Of a stretch of DNA of 7,946 bases, positions 1 through 4,748 are shown in pieces. A program made the translations under genes and the position numbers. The notes below the pieces were generated by a model, which was not told where the DNA came from, did not search any database, and was given only the letters and a program-made list of their open reading frames with translations. This DNA comes from Anaerolineales bacterium. GTDB taxonomy: Bacteria > Chloroflexota > Anaerolineae > Anaerolineales > UBA4823. Location of the stretch: contig JAOAHK010000096.1 of NCBI GenBank assembly GCA_026415275.1, positions 1 through 7,946 of the forward strand, in the 5' to 3' direction. Each line of letters starts with the position of its first letter. Position 1 is the first letter of the stretch.

Positions 1-268
1 GCGTAGAATGGACTTTTTCAGCCGTAGTTTGGAAAAACCCCGAGCATTCCTAGTCTTAGTCTTATGGAACGCAGCAACTGGGGACTCTTTATGGTTATGA
101 GCTTCGATCGAAACGACAAGAGGTAACATTCATCGCTTAAAACAACCAGAAGTAATCTTGCTCGAAATTGCTTGCGAAGGTGGTAATCTTATTCGTTCTC
201 GGAGAAAGTGATGTGGGCGGCTCTCCAAACGCTACGTAACCAATGGTAAAACTTATCCCAAGTTTCAG
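1..268. other. Region without a supportable gene, downstream of cysE
   Basis: I see no convincing gene here. Short open stretches exist on both strands, for example a minus-strand frame from an ATG at 130 running off the window edge and a plus-strand frame ending near 109. None has a recognisable product or a good ribosome binding site. A perfect 10-bp palindrome TTCGATCGAA sits at 103-112. Immediately past the cysE stop codon, on the minus strand, a weak A/T-rich hairpin (AAACTT, 5-nt loop, AAGTTT; 265-249) could slow transcription. It lacks a GC-rich stem and a real T-run, so I do not call it a terminator. Confidence 0.5.
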
Positions 269-970
269 CTAAATCGAAAAATCCTCTCCATGCCAAATAC
301 CCTGAACTGGGCTATGAATTTCAAGTTCTTCGTGGCGGTGACCATCAATCCTTTCCTCCAAGCGCTTTACATGCTCAATAAGTTGAGCGAGAGTCTCCCC
401 AATGGCATCGGGTAAGCGTCCGTGTTCCAGATCGGGCTTTCCATTCTGACGCGGTTGGCTACGAAGGAGAATTTGCCCGGGTACACCAACCACGACCGAA
501 TTGGGAGGAACATCCTTGACGACTACAGCGTTGGCGCCGATGCGGGAGTTGTCCCCAATGGTAATCGCCCCTAGCACTTTTGCTCCTGCGCCGACAACGA
601 CGTTGTTCCCCAACGTGGGGTGTCGCTTGCCTTTGTTGAGGCTTGTGCCTCCGAGTGTGACACCGTGATATAGGGTCACATTGTCGCCAATTTCGGTGGT
701 TTCCCCGATCACAACACCCATCCCATGATCGATAAAAAAGCGCTTGCCGATCTTTGCACCAGGGTGGATTTCAATTCCAGTTATACCGCGCATCAGTTGT
801 GAAAACCATCGAGCGAGAAATTTGAGATGATGGTTCCAGAGCCAATGAGCAATGCGGTGTCCCCAAACCGCATGTAAGCCGGGATAGCAGAAGATGACTT
901 CTAGAAAACTGCGCGCGGCAGGATCACGTTCAAAGACAGATTGGATGTCCTCGCGAATTGAATTGAACAT
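269..970 (-). CDS. cysE: Serine O-acetyltransferase (cysteine biosynthesis)
   Basis: This enzyme transfers acetyl from acetyl-CoA to L-serine, giving O-acetylserine, the committed step of cysteine synthesis in the cytoplasm. The 233-residue protein has a short helical N-terminal part (about 1-65). A left-handed beta-helix of hexapeptide repeats follows (about 66-170), including [24 protein letters not shown] and [18 protein letters not shown]. Asp81-His82 and His117 (in KRHP) match the catalytic Asp157-His158 and His193 of E. coli CysE. The N-terminus is shorter than in E. coli CysE (273 aa), as in many Gram-positive and cyanobacterial enzymes. A tail of about 60 residues with a likely amphipathic helix ends in DFSI. 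A C-terminal Ile is what docks into the O-acetylserine sulfhydrylase active site in the known cysteine synthase complex. The start is supported by AAAAGGAG (983-976) five bases upstream. Its leader carries a candidate Cys-responsive attenuator. Confidence 0.96.
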   Translation of the reverse strand: MFNSIREDIQSVFERDPAARSFLEVIFCYPGLHAVWGHRIAHWLWNHHLKFLARWFSQLMRGITGIEIHPGAKIGKRFFIDHGMGVVIGETTEIGDNVTLYHGVTLGGTSLNKGKRHPTLGNNVVVGAGAKVLGAITIGDNSRIGANAVVVKDVPPNSVVVGVPGQILLRSQPRQNGKPDLEHGRLPDAIGETLAQLIEHVKRLEERIDGHRHEELEIHSPVQGIWHGEDFSI

Positions 971-1023
971 TGGAACTCCTTTTGTAGCTTTTCATTGGGT
1001 TTGATAATCTGGTCAAAGAATTC

Positions 1024-1052
1024 TCTATAAACTTGCATAAATTTTTTGTGAA
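1024..1052 (-). promoter_or_regulatory. Possible second, proximal cysE promoter
   Basis: On the minus strand TTCACA (1052-1047) and TATAGA (1029-1024) are separated by 17 bp, a plausible sigma-70-type pair. It would start a transcript about 45 bases before the cysE ATG, bypassing the leader peptide and hairpin. Both boxes deviate from consensus and the region is A/T-rich, so this is a weak call beside the distal promoter at 1266-1238. Confidence 0.3.
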
Positions 1053-1110
1053 GGATTGTGCGAATATTACGCGTGCTCAAATTGATCGCAAAAGAGGTTA
1101 GAAGGTTACT

Positions 1111-1181
1111 GGCGGGGAATATACCGCCGTCTTTATTTTGCGATGCAAAACAAGGGGGTGACGGCGGTGTCTATCCCCGCC
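1111..1181 (-). promoter_or_regulatory. Long GC-rich hairpin in the cysE leader RNA, candidate attenuator
   Basis: On the minus strand the 5' arm 1181-1160 pairs with the 3' arm 1131-1111. The outer stem is 8 bp (GGCGGGGA with TCCCCGCC) and, after a small internal loop, the inner stem is about 11 bp (with one G-T wobble). An apical stem TTGTTTTGC/GCAAAATAA (one mismatch, 3-nt loop) sits at 1153-1133. Each arm also folds on itself. The 5' arm can form ACGGCGG/CCGCCGT (1183-1177 with 1167-1161, 9-nt loop) and the 3' arm GGCGG/CCGCC (1128-1124 with 1115-1111, 8-nt loop). The long fold and the local folds exclude one another. The leader-peptide stop codon (1173-1171) lies inside the 5' arm. No T-run follows on either strand, so a classical intrinsic terminator is unlikely. 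Rho-dependent termination or control of RNA stability are alternatives. Confidence 0.6.
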
Positions 1182-1227
1182 GTTTACAGGAGCAGGTGAG
1201 AGAAAAACCGAACCTGTGCGTGAGCAT
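1171..1227 (-). CDS. Candidate leaderless Cys-containing leader peptide of cysE
   Basis: An 18-codon frame, MLTHRFGFSLTCSCKRRG then TAG, begins about 4 nt after the start point predicted from the promoter at 1266-1238. There is therefore no room for a ribosome binding site, and translation would be leaderless or nearly so. TGC (1194-1192) and TGT (1188-1186) flank a Ser codon. They stand just ahead of the hairpin 5' arm that begins at 1181, so a ribosome waiting for Cys-tRNA would cover the outer stem. Cys-codon-bearing short leader ORFs acting as cysteine-responsive attenuators are known in mycobacteria. Applying that model here is inference from the gene downstream (cysE), the codon content and the geometry. 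With only two Cys codons, chance remains possible. The peptide itself probably has no function. Confidence 0.5.
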   Translation of the reverse strand: MLTHRFGFSLTCSCKRRG

Positions 1228-1239
1228 TCTTGTGAGAAT
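1226..1239. promoter_or_regulatory. Dyad ATTCT-N4-AGAAT over the cysE start point
   Basis: A perfect 5-bp inverted repeat with a 4-bp spacer (ATTCTTGTGAGAAT) overlaps the end of the -10 box, the predicted transcription start and the ATG of the leader peptide. Its position would suit a repressor site. It is short, so chance is possible, and I do not recognise the regulator. Confidence 0.25.
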
Positions 1240-1266
1240 TGTATGGAATAGGGTACTAAATGTCAA
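1238..1266 (-). promoter_or_regulatory. Strong sigma-70-type promoter for the cysE transcript
   Basis: On the minus strand a perfect TTGACA (-35, 1266-1261) and TACAAT (-10, 1243-1238, one mismatch to consensus) are separated by exactly 17 bp. The expected start point is about 1231, giving a leader of about 260 nt before cysE. This is the best promoter match in the cysE-rarD gap and it points at cysE. Confidence 0.7.
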
Positions 1267-1302
1267 GATATTGGGAAACGAACAATGTCATATTTTTTCG
1301 AG

Positions 1303-1308
1303 TATAAT
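1303..1308 (+). promoter_or_regulatory. Perfect -10 box TATAAT facing rarD
   Basis: TATAAT lies on the plus strand, divergent from the cysE promoter and about 35 bp from its -35 box. No good -35 box is found at 16-18 bp, where the bases read about GAACAA, so an activator may be needed or the match may be chance. It would produce a leader of about 210 nt ahead of rarD that includes the small ORF at 1358-1426. Confidence 0.35.
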
Positions 1309-1357
1309 CTTCTCTGTCTGGAGGTTCTTGGTTGAGATTGAAAAGGAGTGCCTTCAA

Positions 1358-1426
1358 GTGAAAGGTATTCCGTTTGGGGGTAAAATGATTCAATCTGGCG
1401 GGGATCGCTTAAGCCTTCGCTTTTGA
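1358..1426 (+). CDS. Possible 22-residue small protein or leader peptide before rarD
   Basis: A GTG start is preceded by a strong ribosome binding site, AAAAGGAG (1341-1348), at 9-nt spacing. The frame encodes 22 residues, starting MKGIPFGGKM and ending RLSLRF, with TGA at 1424-1426. The same frame is open further upstream to 1058, but that part crosses the cysE leader hairpin and reads like non-coding sequence. I recognise no family. It follows the TATAAT at 1303-1308 and lies about 100 bp before rarD, so it could be a leader ORF. The only strong evidence is the ribosome binding site. Confidence 0.3.
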   Translation: MKGIPFGGKMIQSGGDRLSLRF

Positions 1427-1474
1427 CCTCAGAAAGGTTGTGTGGTCGACTTTAATCTAAAAAAAAGAAATTTT

Positions 1475-1501
1475 CTGCCGAATTATGTCTTTATGCGGCA
1501 G
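1475..1501 (+). other. Small hairpin just upstream of the rarD start
   Basis: CTGCCG (1475-1480) and CGGCAG (1496-1501) form a perfect 6-bp inverted repeat with a 15-nt A/T-rich loop. In the rarD mRNA it would end just before the AAAGGATGAAAG ribosome-binding region (1508-1519). Read on the minus strand it is followed by a T-run, but only after several bases, and no minus-strand gene lies upstream to terminate. Confidence 0.3.
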
Positions 1502-1526
1502 GATGATAAAGGATGAAAGAATATAT

Positions 1527-2426
1527 ATGGTTGAAGGACTGAATCGAAAAGGTTTGCTTCTAGGTTTTGGCGCTTATTTGATTTGGGGCTTTTTCCCTCT
1601 GTACTTTAAGGCGCTTTCTTCAGTGCCATCGACTCAAATCTTAGCCCACCGCTTTGTTTGGTCTTTTCTATTGCTTACCGTTGTTTTGGGATGGCGGAAA
1701 GAATTGAAAACGTTAGTTGAATTGTTTGGGGACAAGAAGACTATAGCTATTTATGCCATTGCCGGCAGCTTGTTAGCGATCAATTGGGGGATGTATGTCT
1801 GGGCAGTAAACGCAGGCTTTGTTGTGGAGACTAGTTTGGGGTACTTTATTAACCCTTTAGTGAATGTCCTATTTGGTGTGGTTTTTCTGCGTGAGAGATT
1901 GCGTTGGTCGCAATGGCTTCCTATCGGAATTGCAGCCGTCGGCGTAGTTTATCTAACGATACAATATCACTCCTTGCCTTGGATTGCTTTGACCTTGGCT
2001 TTTTCGTTTGGTTTGTATGGATTGGTCAAAAAGATAGCTCCTCTATCTGCTTTATATGGTTTGACTTTGGAAACGATGGCGCTTTTTCTGCCAGCTCTGG
2101 TTTACCTAGTTCTCCAAGAGATCAATGGTGTCGGGGGTTTTGGCCATGGCCCAAATTGGGTGAGCATTTTGGTTATGCTTACGGGGGTCATTACGGTGAT
2201 TCCGTTACTGATGTTTGGCAGTGCCGCGCGATTGGTACCATTATGGACAATGGGCTTATTGCAGTACATTGCTCCAACATGCCAGTTTCTCCTAGGAGTT
2301 ACAGTTTTTCATGAGCCGTTTACGACAGAGCGCCTGGTCGGATTTTCGTTCATTTGGCTGGCTCTGCTGATCTTTTCGACAGAAAGGTGGTGGGTTCGCC
2401 GAACCCCACAATTTGTCTATAAGTAA
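1527..2426 (+). CDS. rarD: RarD-type EamA/DMT-family transporter
   Basis: This is an inner-membrane protein of the drug/metabolite transporter superfamily, 299 residues, with about ten hydrophobic segments in two EamA repeats. It follows E. coli RarD along its length: LIWGFFPLYFK (18-28), HRFVWSFLL (41-49), NWGMYVWAVN (86-95), ETSLGYFINPLVNVLFG (101-117), FSFGLYGLVKK (159-169) and LQYIAPTCQFLLGV (245-258). These are the hallmark RarD blocks. The frame is open from 1485, but the ATG at 1527 fits the family N-terminus (NRKGLLLGFGAYLIWG) and has AAAGGATGAAAG at 1508-1519 upstream. RarD was named for chloramphenicol sensitivity and its natural substrate is unsettled. The related EamA (YdeD) exports cysteine and O-acetylserine. 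Its position back to back with cysE makes a sulfur-metabolite role possible, but this is inference. Confidence 0.93.
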   Translation: MVEGLNRKGLLLGFGAYLIWGFFPLYFKALSSVPSTQILAHRFVWSFLLLTVVLGWRKELKTLVELFGDKKTIAIYAIAGSLLAINWGMYVWAVNAGFVVETSLGYFINPLVNVLFGVVFLRERLRWSQWLPIGIAAVGVVYLTIQYHSLPWIALTLAFSFGLYGLVKKIAPLSALYGLTLETMALFLPALVYLVLQEINGVGGFGHGPNWVSILVMLTGVITVIPLLMFGSAARLVPLWTMGLLQYIAPTCQFLLGVTVFHEPFTTERLVGFSFIWLALLIFSTERWWVRRTPQFVYK

Positions 2427-2517
2427 GGAAAAATTTCTCAACCGATTAGGGACTTTTTGCTTGTAACTACCTTGCATAGAACGTACAAATGGCACAAGAG
2501 AAAGTGAAGAATACCAC

Positions 2518-2570
2518 ATAAAAATATTATTGAAAAAGATTACAATCACACGCGAAAGCAATATTTTTAT
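2518..2570. repeat. 11-bp perfect inverted repeat upstream of glpD
   Basis: ATAAAAATATT (2518-2528) and AATATTTTTAT (2560-2570) are exact inverted copies with a 31-bp spacer. The spacer contains TACAAT (2541-2546), a possible -10 box for glpD without a clear -35. The right arm ends shortly before the glpD ribosome binding site. The arms are almost pure A/T, so chance is possible. A pair of regulator half-sites is one alternative. Confidence 0.3.
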
Positions 2571-2590
2571 TCGAGTAGGAGTCAGATACT

Positions 2591-4225
2591 ATGAGAACAC
2601 ATCCAATTGATGAAAGCAAGCTAGCCACAAAGTGGGATGTCATCGTTATTGGTGGAGGAATCAACGGCAGCGCAATCGCCAGAGATGCAGCTATGCGGGG
2701 CTTGAAGGTGCTTGTACTTGAAAAGGAAGATATTTCCAGTGGAACATCTGCCTGGTCAACCCGCCTGATCCATGGAGGGTTGCGTTATTTGGAGTATTTT
2801 GAGTTTTACCTTGTCCGCGAGTCGCTAGCAGAGCGGGAAAGATTGCTGCGTACCGCACCTCATTTGGTCAAACCGCTGGGGATGGCTTTTCCCTTTTACA
2901 AGCAAAATCGTCGTCCGCCGTGGATGATCCGCATGGGGATGATTCTCTATGATGTGCTTTCGTTCGATAAGAGCTTGGATCATCATCACATTCTCTCTCC
3001 AAAGCAAGTTCTTGAACAGGTAGGGGAGTTGAATCCAGAAGGTTTGAGTGGGGCAGCCATGTACTATGACTGCCAAGTAGATTATGCCGAGCGCCTTTCT
3101 GTGGAAAATATCCTCTCTGCTCAGGAACAAGGCGCTATTTTTCTGAATTATGCCAAAGTGACTCGCTTTATTTTGGATGGAAATCGCGTTAGCGGTGTCG
3201 AATTTCAGGATTTGCTTGACGGAAAGACCTACACTGTATCGGCAGATTTGGTGATAAACGTGGGTGGTCCGTGGGTGGACGAAGTGTTGAAAGGGGTTGG
3301 AAAACCGTTGAAACGATTAATTGGTGGTACTAAGGGGAGTCATCTCATTGTGCCTGTCTTTCCAGGTGCGCCGAAGATCGCGGTCTATTTTGAAGCGCGC
3401 GCAGATGGCCGGCCTATGTTCGTTATTCCATGGACAGGTCGCATCCTGATCGGAACAACCGACTTGCCGTATCATGGCGATTTGGACCATGTCGTGATCG
3501 ATGACAATGAGATCAATTACTTGATGAGTGAAGCGAATGGTATCTTCCCCTCCGCGCGCATCACACTCGATCAAGTCCTATATACCTATTCTGGGATTCG
3601 TCCTTTGCCTTATGTTGGTGATAAGAAAACAGCGGCCATTACCCGCCGCCATATCATTCACGATCATTCCCCAGAAGTGGAGGGATTAATCTCGATTATT
3701 GGGGGTAAACTGACCACATTTCGGAATCTGGCAGAACAATGTGTTGACTTGATTGGAAAAAAGCTGAATCGGGAACTCAAACCTTGCATAACGAAGAAAA
3801 TTCACCTACCTGGTGCTGGGGAGGGCAATTTCAAGGGTTTCAGAGACCAATTTATCGCCAAAAGCGGTTTTGAGAAAGATATTGCTGAGCACCTAACAGA
3901 TATTTATGGTGTTCGAGCTGAAAAAATTCTTGCCTTAACTCAAAAAGAGCCGAAATTGAAAGAGCGATTGCAACCAGGCGATCCTACTATTGCGGCTGAA
4001 GTGGTTTTTGCCTTCCAGGAGGAACACGCCGAGACCATCCAGGATGTTCTATTGCGCCGCTGTATGGGTGCTTACAACAATCAAGCTGGGTTGGATATTC
4101 TTGAGCCGGCTGTTCAGGTCGCTGGGGATTATCTTGGATGGGATAAAGCCCGTAAAGAGCAAGAGGTACAAGGATATCGAACCTATATCCAACGCTATCG
4201 ACCTAAATTGTTGCGCCAACCTTAG
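2591..4225 (+). CDS. glpD: FAD-dependent glycerol-3-phosphate dehydrogenase
   Basis: This membrane-associated flavoprotein oxidises sn-glycerol 3-phosphate to dihydroxyacetone phosphate and passes electrons to the quinone pool. At 544 residues it is in the usual range (E. coli 501, B. subtilis 555). An N-terminal FAD-binding Rossmann motif, IGGGINGSAIARDAAMRG (20-37) with Glu44, is followed by SSGTSAWSTRLIHGGLRYLE (49-68), typical of GlpD. SGIRPLP with Arg337 in the substrate site and GGKLTTFR (371-378) complete the DAO fold. The C-terminal DAO_C helical domain (about 400-530) contains LLRRCMGAYNNQAG, where the family usually has LLRR(T/S). The start has TAGGAG at 2576-2581 with 9-nt spacing. 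No glpF, glpK or glpR is adjacent, so it appears to be a single-gene unit. Its 3' end is followed by a hairpin. Confidence 0.97.
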   Translation: MRTHPIDESKLATKWDVIVIGGGINGSAIARDAAMRGLKVLVLEKEDISSGTSAWSTRLIHGGLRYLEYFEFYLVRESLAERERLLRTAPHLVKPLGMAFPFYKQNRRPPWMIRMGMILYDVLSFDKSLDHHHILSPKQVLEQVGELNPEGLSGAAMYYDCQVDYAERLSVENILSAQEQGAIFLNYAKVTRFILDGNRVSGVEFQDLLDGKTYTVSADLVINVGGPWVDEVLKGVGKPLKRLIGGTKGSHLIVPVFPGAPKIAVYFEARADGRPMFVIPWTGRILIGTTDLPYHGDLDHVVIDDNEINYLMSEANGIFPSARITLDQVLYTYSGIRPLPYVGDKKTAAITRRHIIHDHSPEVEGLISIIGGKLTTFRNLAEQCVDLIGKKLNRELKPCITKKIHLPGAGEGNFKGFRDQFIAKSGFEKDIAEHLTDIYGVRAEKILALTQKEPKLKERLQPGDPTIAAEVVFAFQEEHAETIQDVLLRRCMGAYNNQAGLDILEPAVQVAGDYLGWDKARKEQEVQGYRTYIQRYRPKLLRQP

Positions 4226-4240
4226 GGGTAATCAATTTGG

Positions 4241-4280
4241 AACCTCCTGCAGGATGTTTTTAGTGCACCTGTAGGGGGTT
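4241..4280 (+). terminator. Hairpin just after glpD, possible transcript end
   Basis: AACCTCCTGCAGG (4241-4253) pairs with CCTGTAGGGGGTT (4268-4280) over 13 bp if two G-U wobbles are allowed, with a 14-nt loop. It starts 16 bases past the glpD stop codon, where a terminator is expected. The 3' flank is TATAAATTG rather than a T-run, so it may instead protect the mRNA 3' end or work with Rho. Confidence 0.45.
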
Positions 4281-4513
4281 TATAAATTGCTCCCATTCGT
4301 TTTTTGTTGGGGTAATTAAGCGTCAGCGCGTTGATTTTTCGTATTACTAGCTCAGGAAAAAGTTTGCAATTCTCTAAATCGCGCTCCTTAGAGCTTCTTG
4401 CTCCGATCCATTAGACCTAAGGTTGAACGCGGCTACAGCATTTCCAAGATGTGCCATGGTTCGAAGCGATAAGTTGTCGGACAATTCAAGATAACGTTTC
4501 ATGAGCCATCTTC
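4281..4513. other. Intergenic stretch between glpD and the ABC operon promoter
   Basis: I see no supportable gene here. A 6-bp inverted repeat CTCTAA/TTAGAG lies at 4372-4377 and 4388-4393, and TTGTCGGACAA at 4473-4483 is a small dyad. On the minus strand an ATG at 4502 opens a 42-codon frame ending at 4374. It has only a poor ribosome binding site and no family I recognise, so it is reported as an observation and not as a gene. Confidence 0.4.
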
Positions 4514-4532
4514 TGATTTGACAAACAAATCA
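4514..4532. promoter_or_regulatory. Inverted repeat TGATTTG-N5-CAAATCA upstream of the ABC promoter
   Basis: A perfect 7-bp inverted repeat with a 5-bp spacer ends three bases before the -35 box of the ABC operon promoter. This is a typical place for an activator or a second repressor site. It also contains TTGACA (4518-4523), but no -10 box lies at the right distance for it. Confidence 0.35.
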
Positions 4533-4534
4533 AA

Positions 4535-4564
4535 TTGGTTCTTTTGGGGTAACGCGTGTATAAT
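4535..4564 (+). promoter_or_regulatory. Promoter of the ABC transporter operon
   Basis: TTGGTT (-35, 4535-4540) and a perfect TATAAT (-10, 4559-4564) are separated by 18 bp. The start point would fall at about 4571, inside the 20-bp palindrome, leaving a leader of roughly 180 nt before the ATPase gene. The weak -35 and the overlapping operator fit a regulated promoter. Confidence 0.6.
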
Positions 4565-4565
4565 A

Positions 4566-4585
4566 TATACCGACTAGTCGGTATA
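4566..4585. promoter_or_regulatory. Perfect 20-bp palindromic operator, TetR-type
   Basis: TATACCGACTAGTCGGTATA is its own reverse complement over all 20 bases. It lies directly after the -10 box, across the predicted start point, where a bound protein would block transcription. Continuous dyads with the ACCGAC...GTCGGT form are typical of TetR-family repressors, many of which control efflux or ABC operons. No TetR gene is visible in this window. It may lie beyond 7946 or elsewhere. Confidence 0.7.
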
Positions 4586-4748
4586 ATTAGACTTGCTAAA
4601 TTTGCTGAACTTGGTAGGCTAATGCCGAAATGCTTTTACGCTAAATTAATCATATTCTTACACGCAAAGTTGGCAATATCGAGTAAGATTAGCCTCTGTT
4701 TATTTGGTATTTACGATGATCTTAACTGCTTATTACCAAGGATAGAGC

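Noticed and set aside
1..130. Minus-strand frame from an ATG at 130 as a partial gene
   Set aside because: It is short, basic and repetitive in reading, with no ribosome binding site or recognisable family, and it is cut by the window edge.
1111..1181. Intrinsic terminator or mobile-element (MITE/REP) hairpin
   Set aside because: No T-run follows the stem on either strand. No second copy, target-site duplication or transposase is visible in the window.
971..1240. T-box or SAM riboswitch in the cysE leader
   Set aside because: I find no T-box consensus (AGGGTGGNACCGCG-like) and no SAM-I core. The leader-ORF model fits better.
1058..1357. Upstream part of a plus-strand open frame (1058-1426) as a 122-residue protein
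   Set aside because: It crosses the long inverted repeat and the cysE promoter, has no ribosome binding site at 1058 and shows no recognisable protein pattern. Only its last 22 codons, after AAAAGGAG, are kept as a possible ORF.
1904..2314. 136-codon frame inside rarD
   Set aside because: It is a shadow of the transporter gene in another frame, with no protein family likeness.
4450..4470. tRNA T-loop-like GGTTCGAA
   Set aside because: The flanking bases do not form a T stem and no acceptor, D or anticodon arms can be drawn around it.
4518..4523. TTGACA as the -35 box of the ABC operon
   Set aside because: The TATAAT is 35 bp away, far too distant, and no -10 lies at 16-19 bp. TTGGTT at 4535 has the correct spacing.
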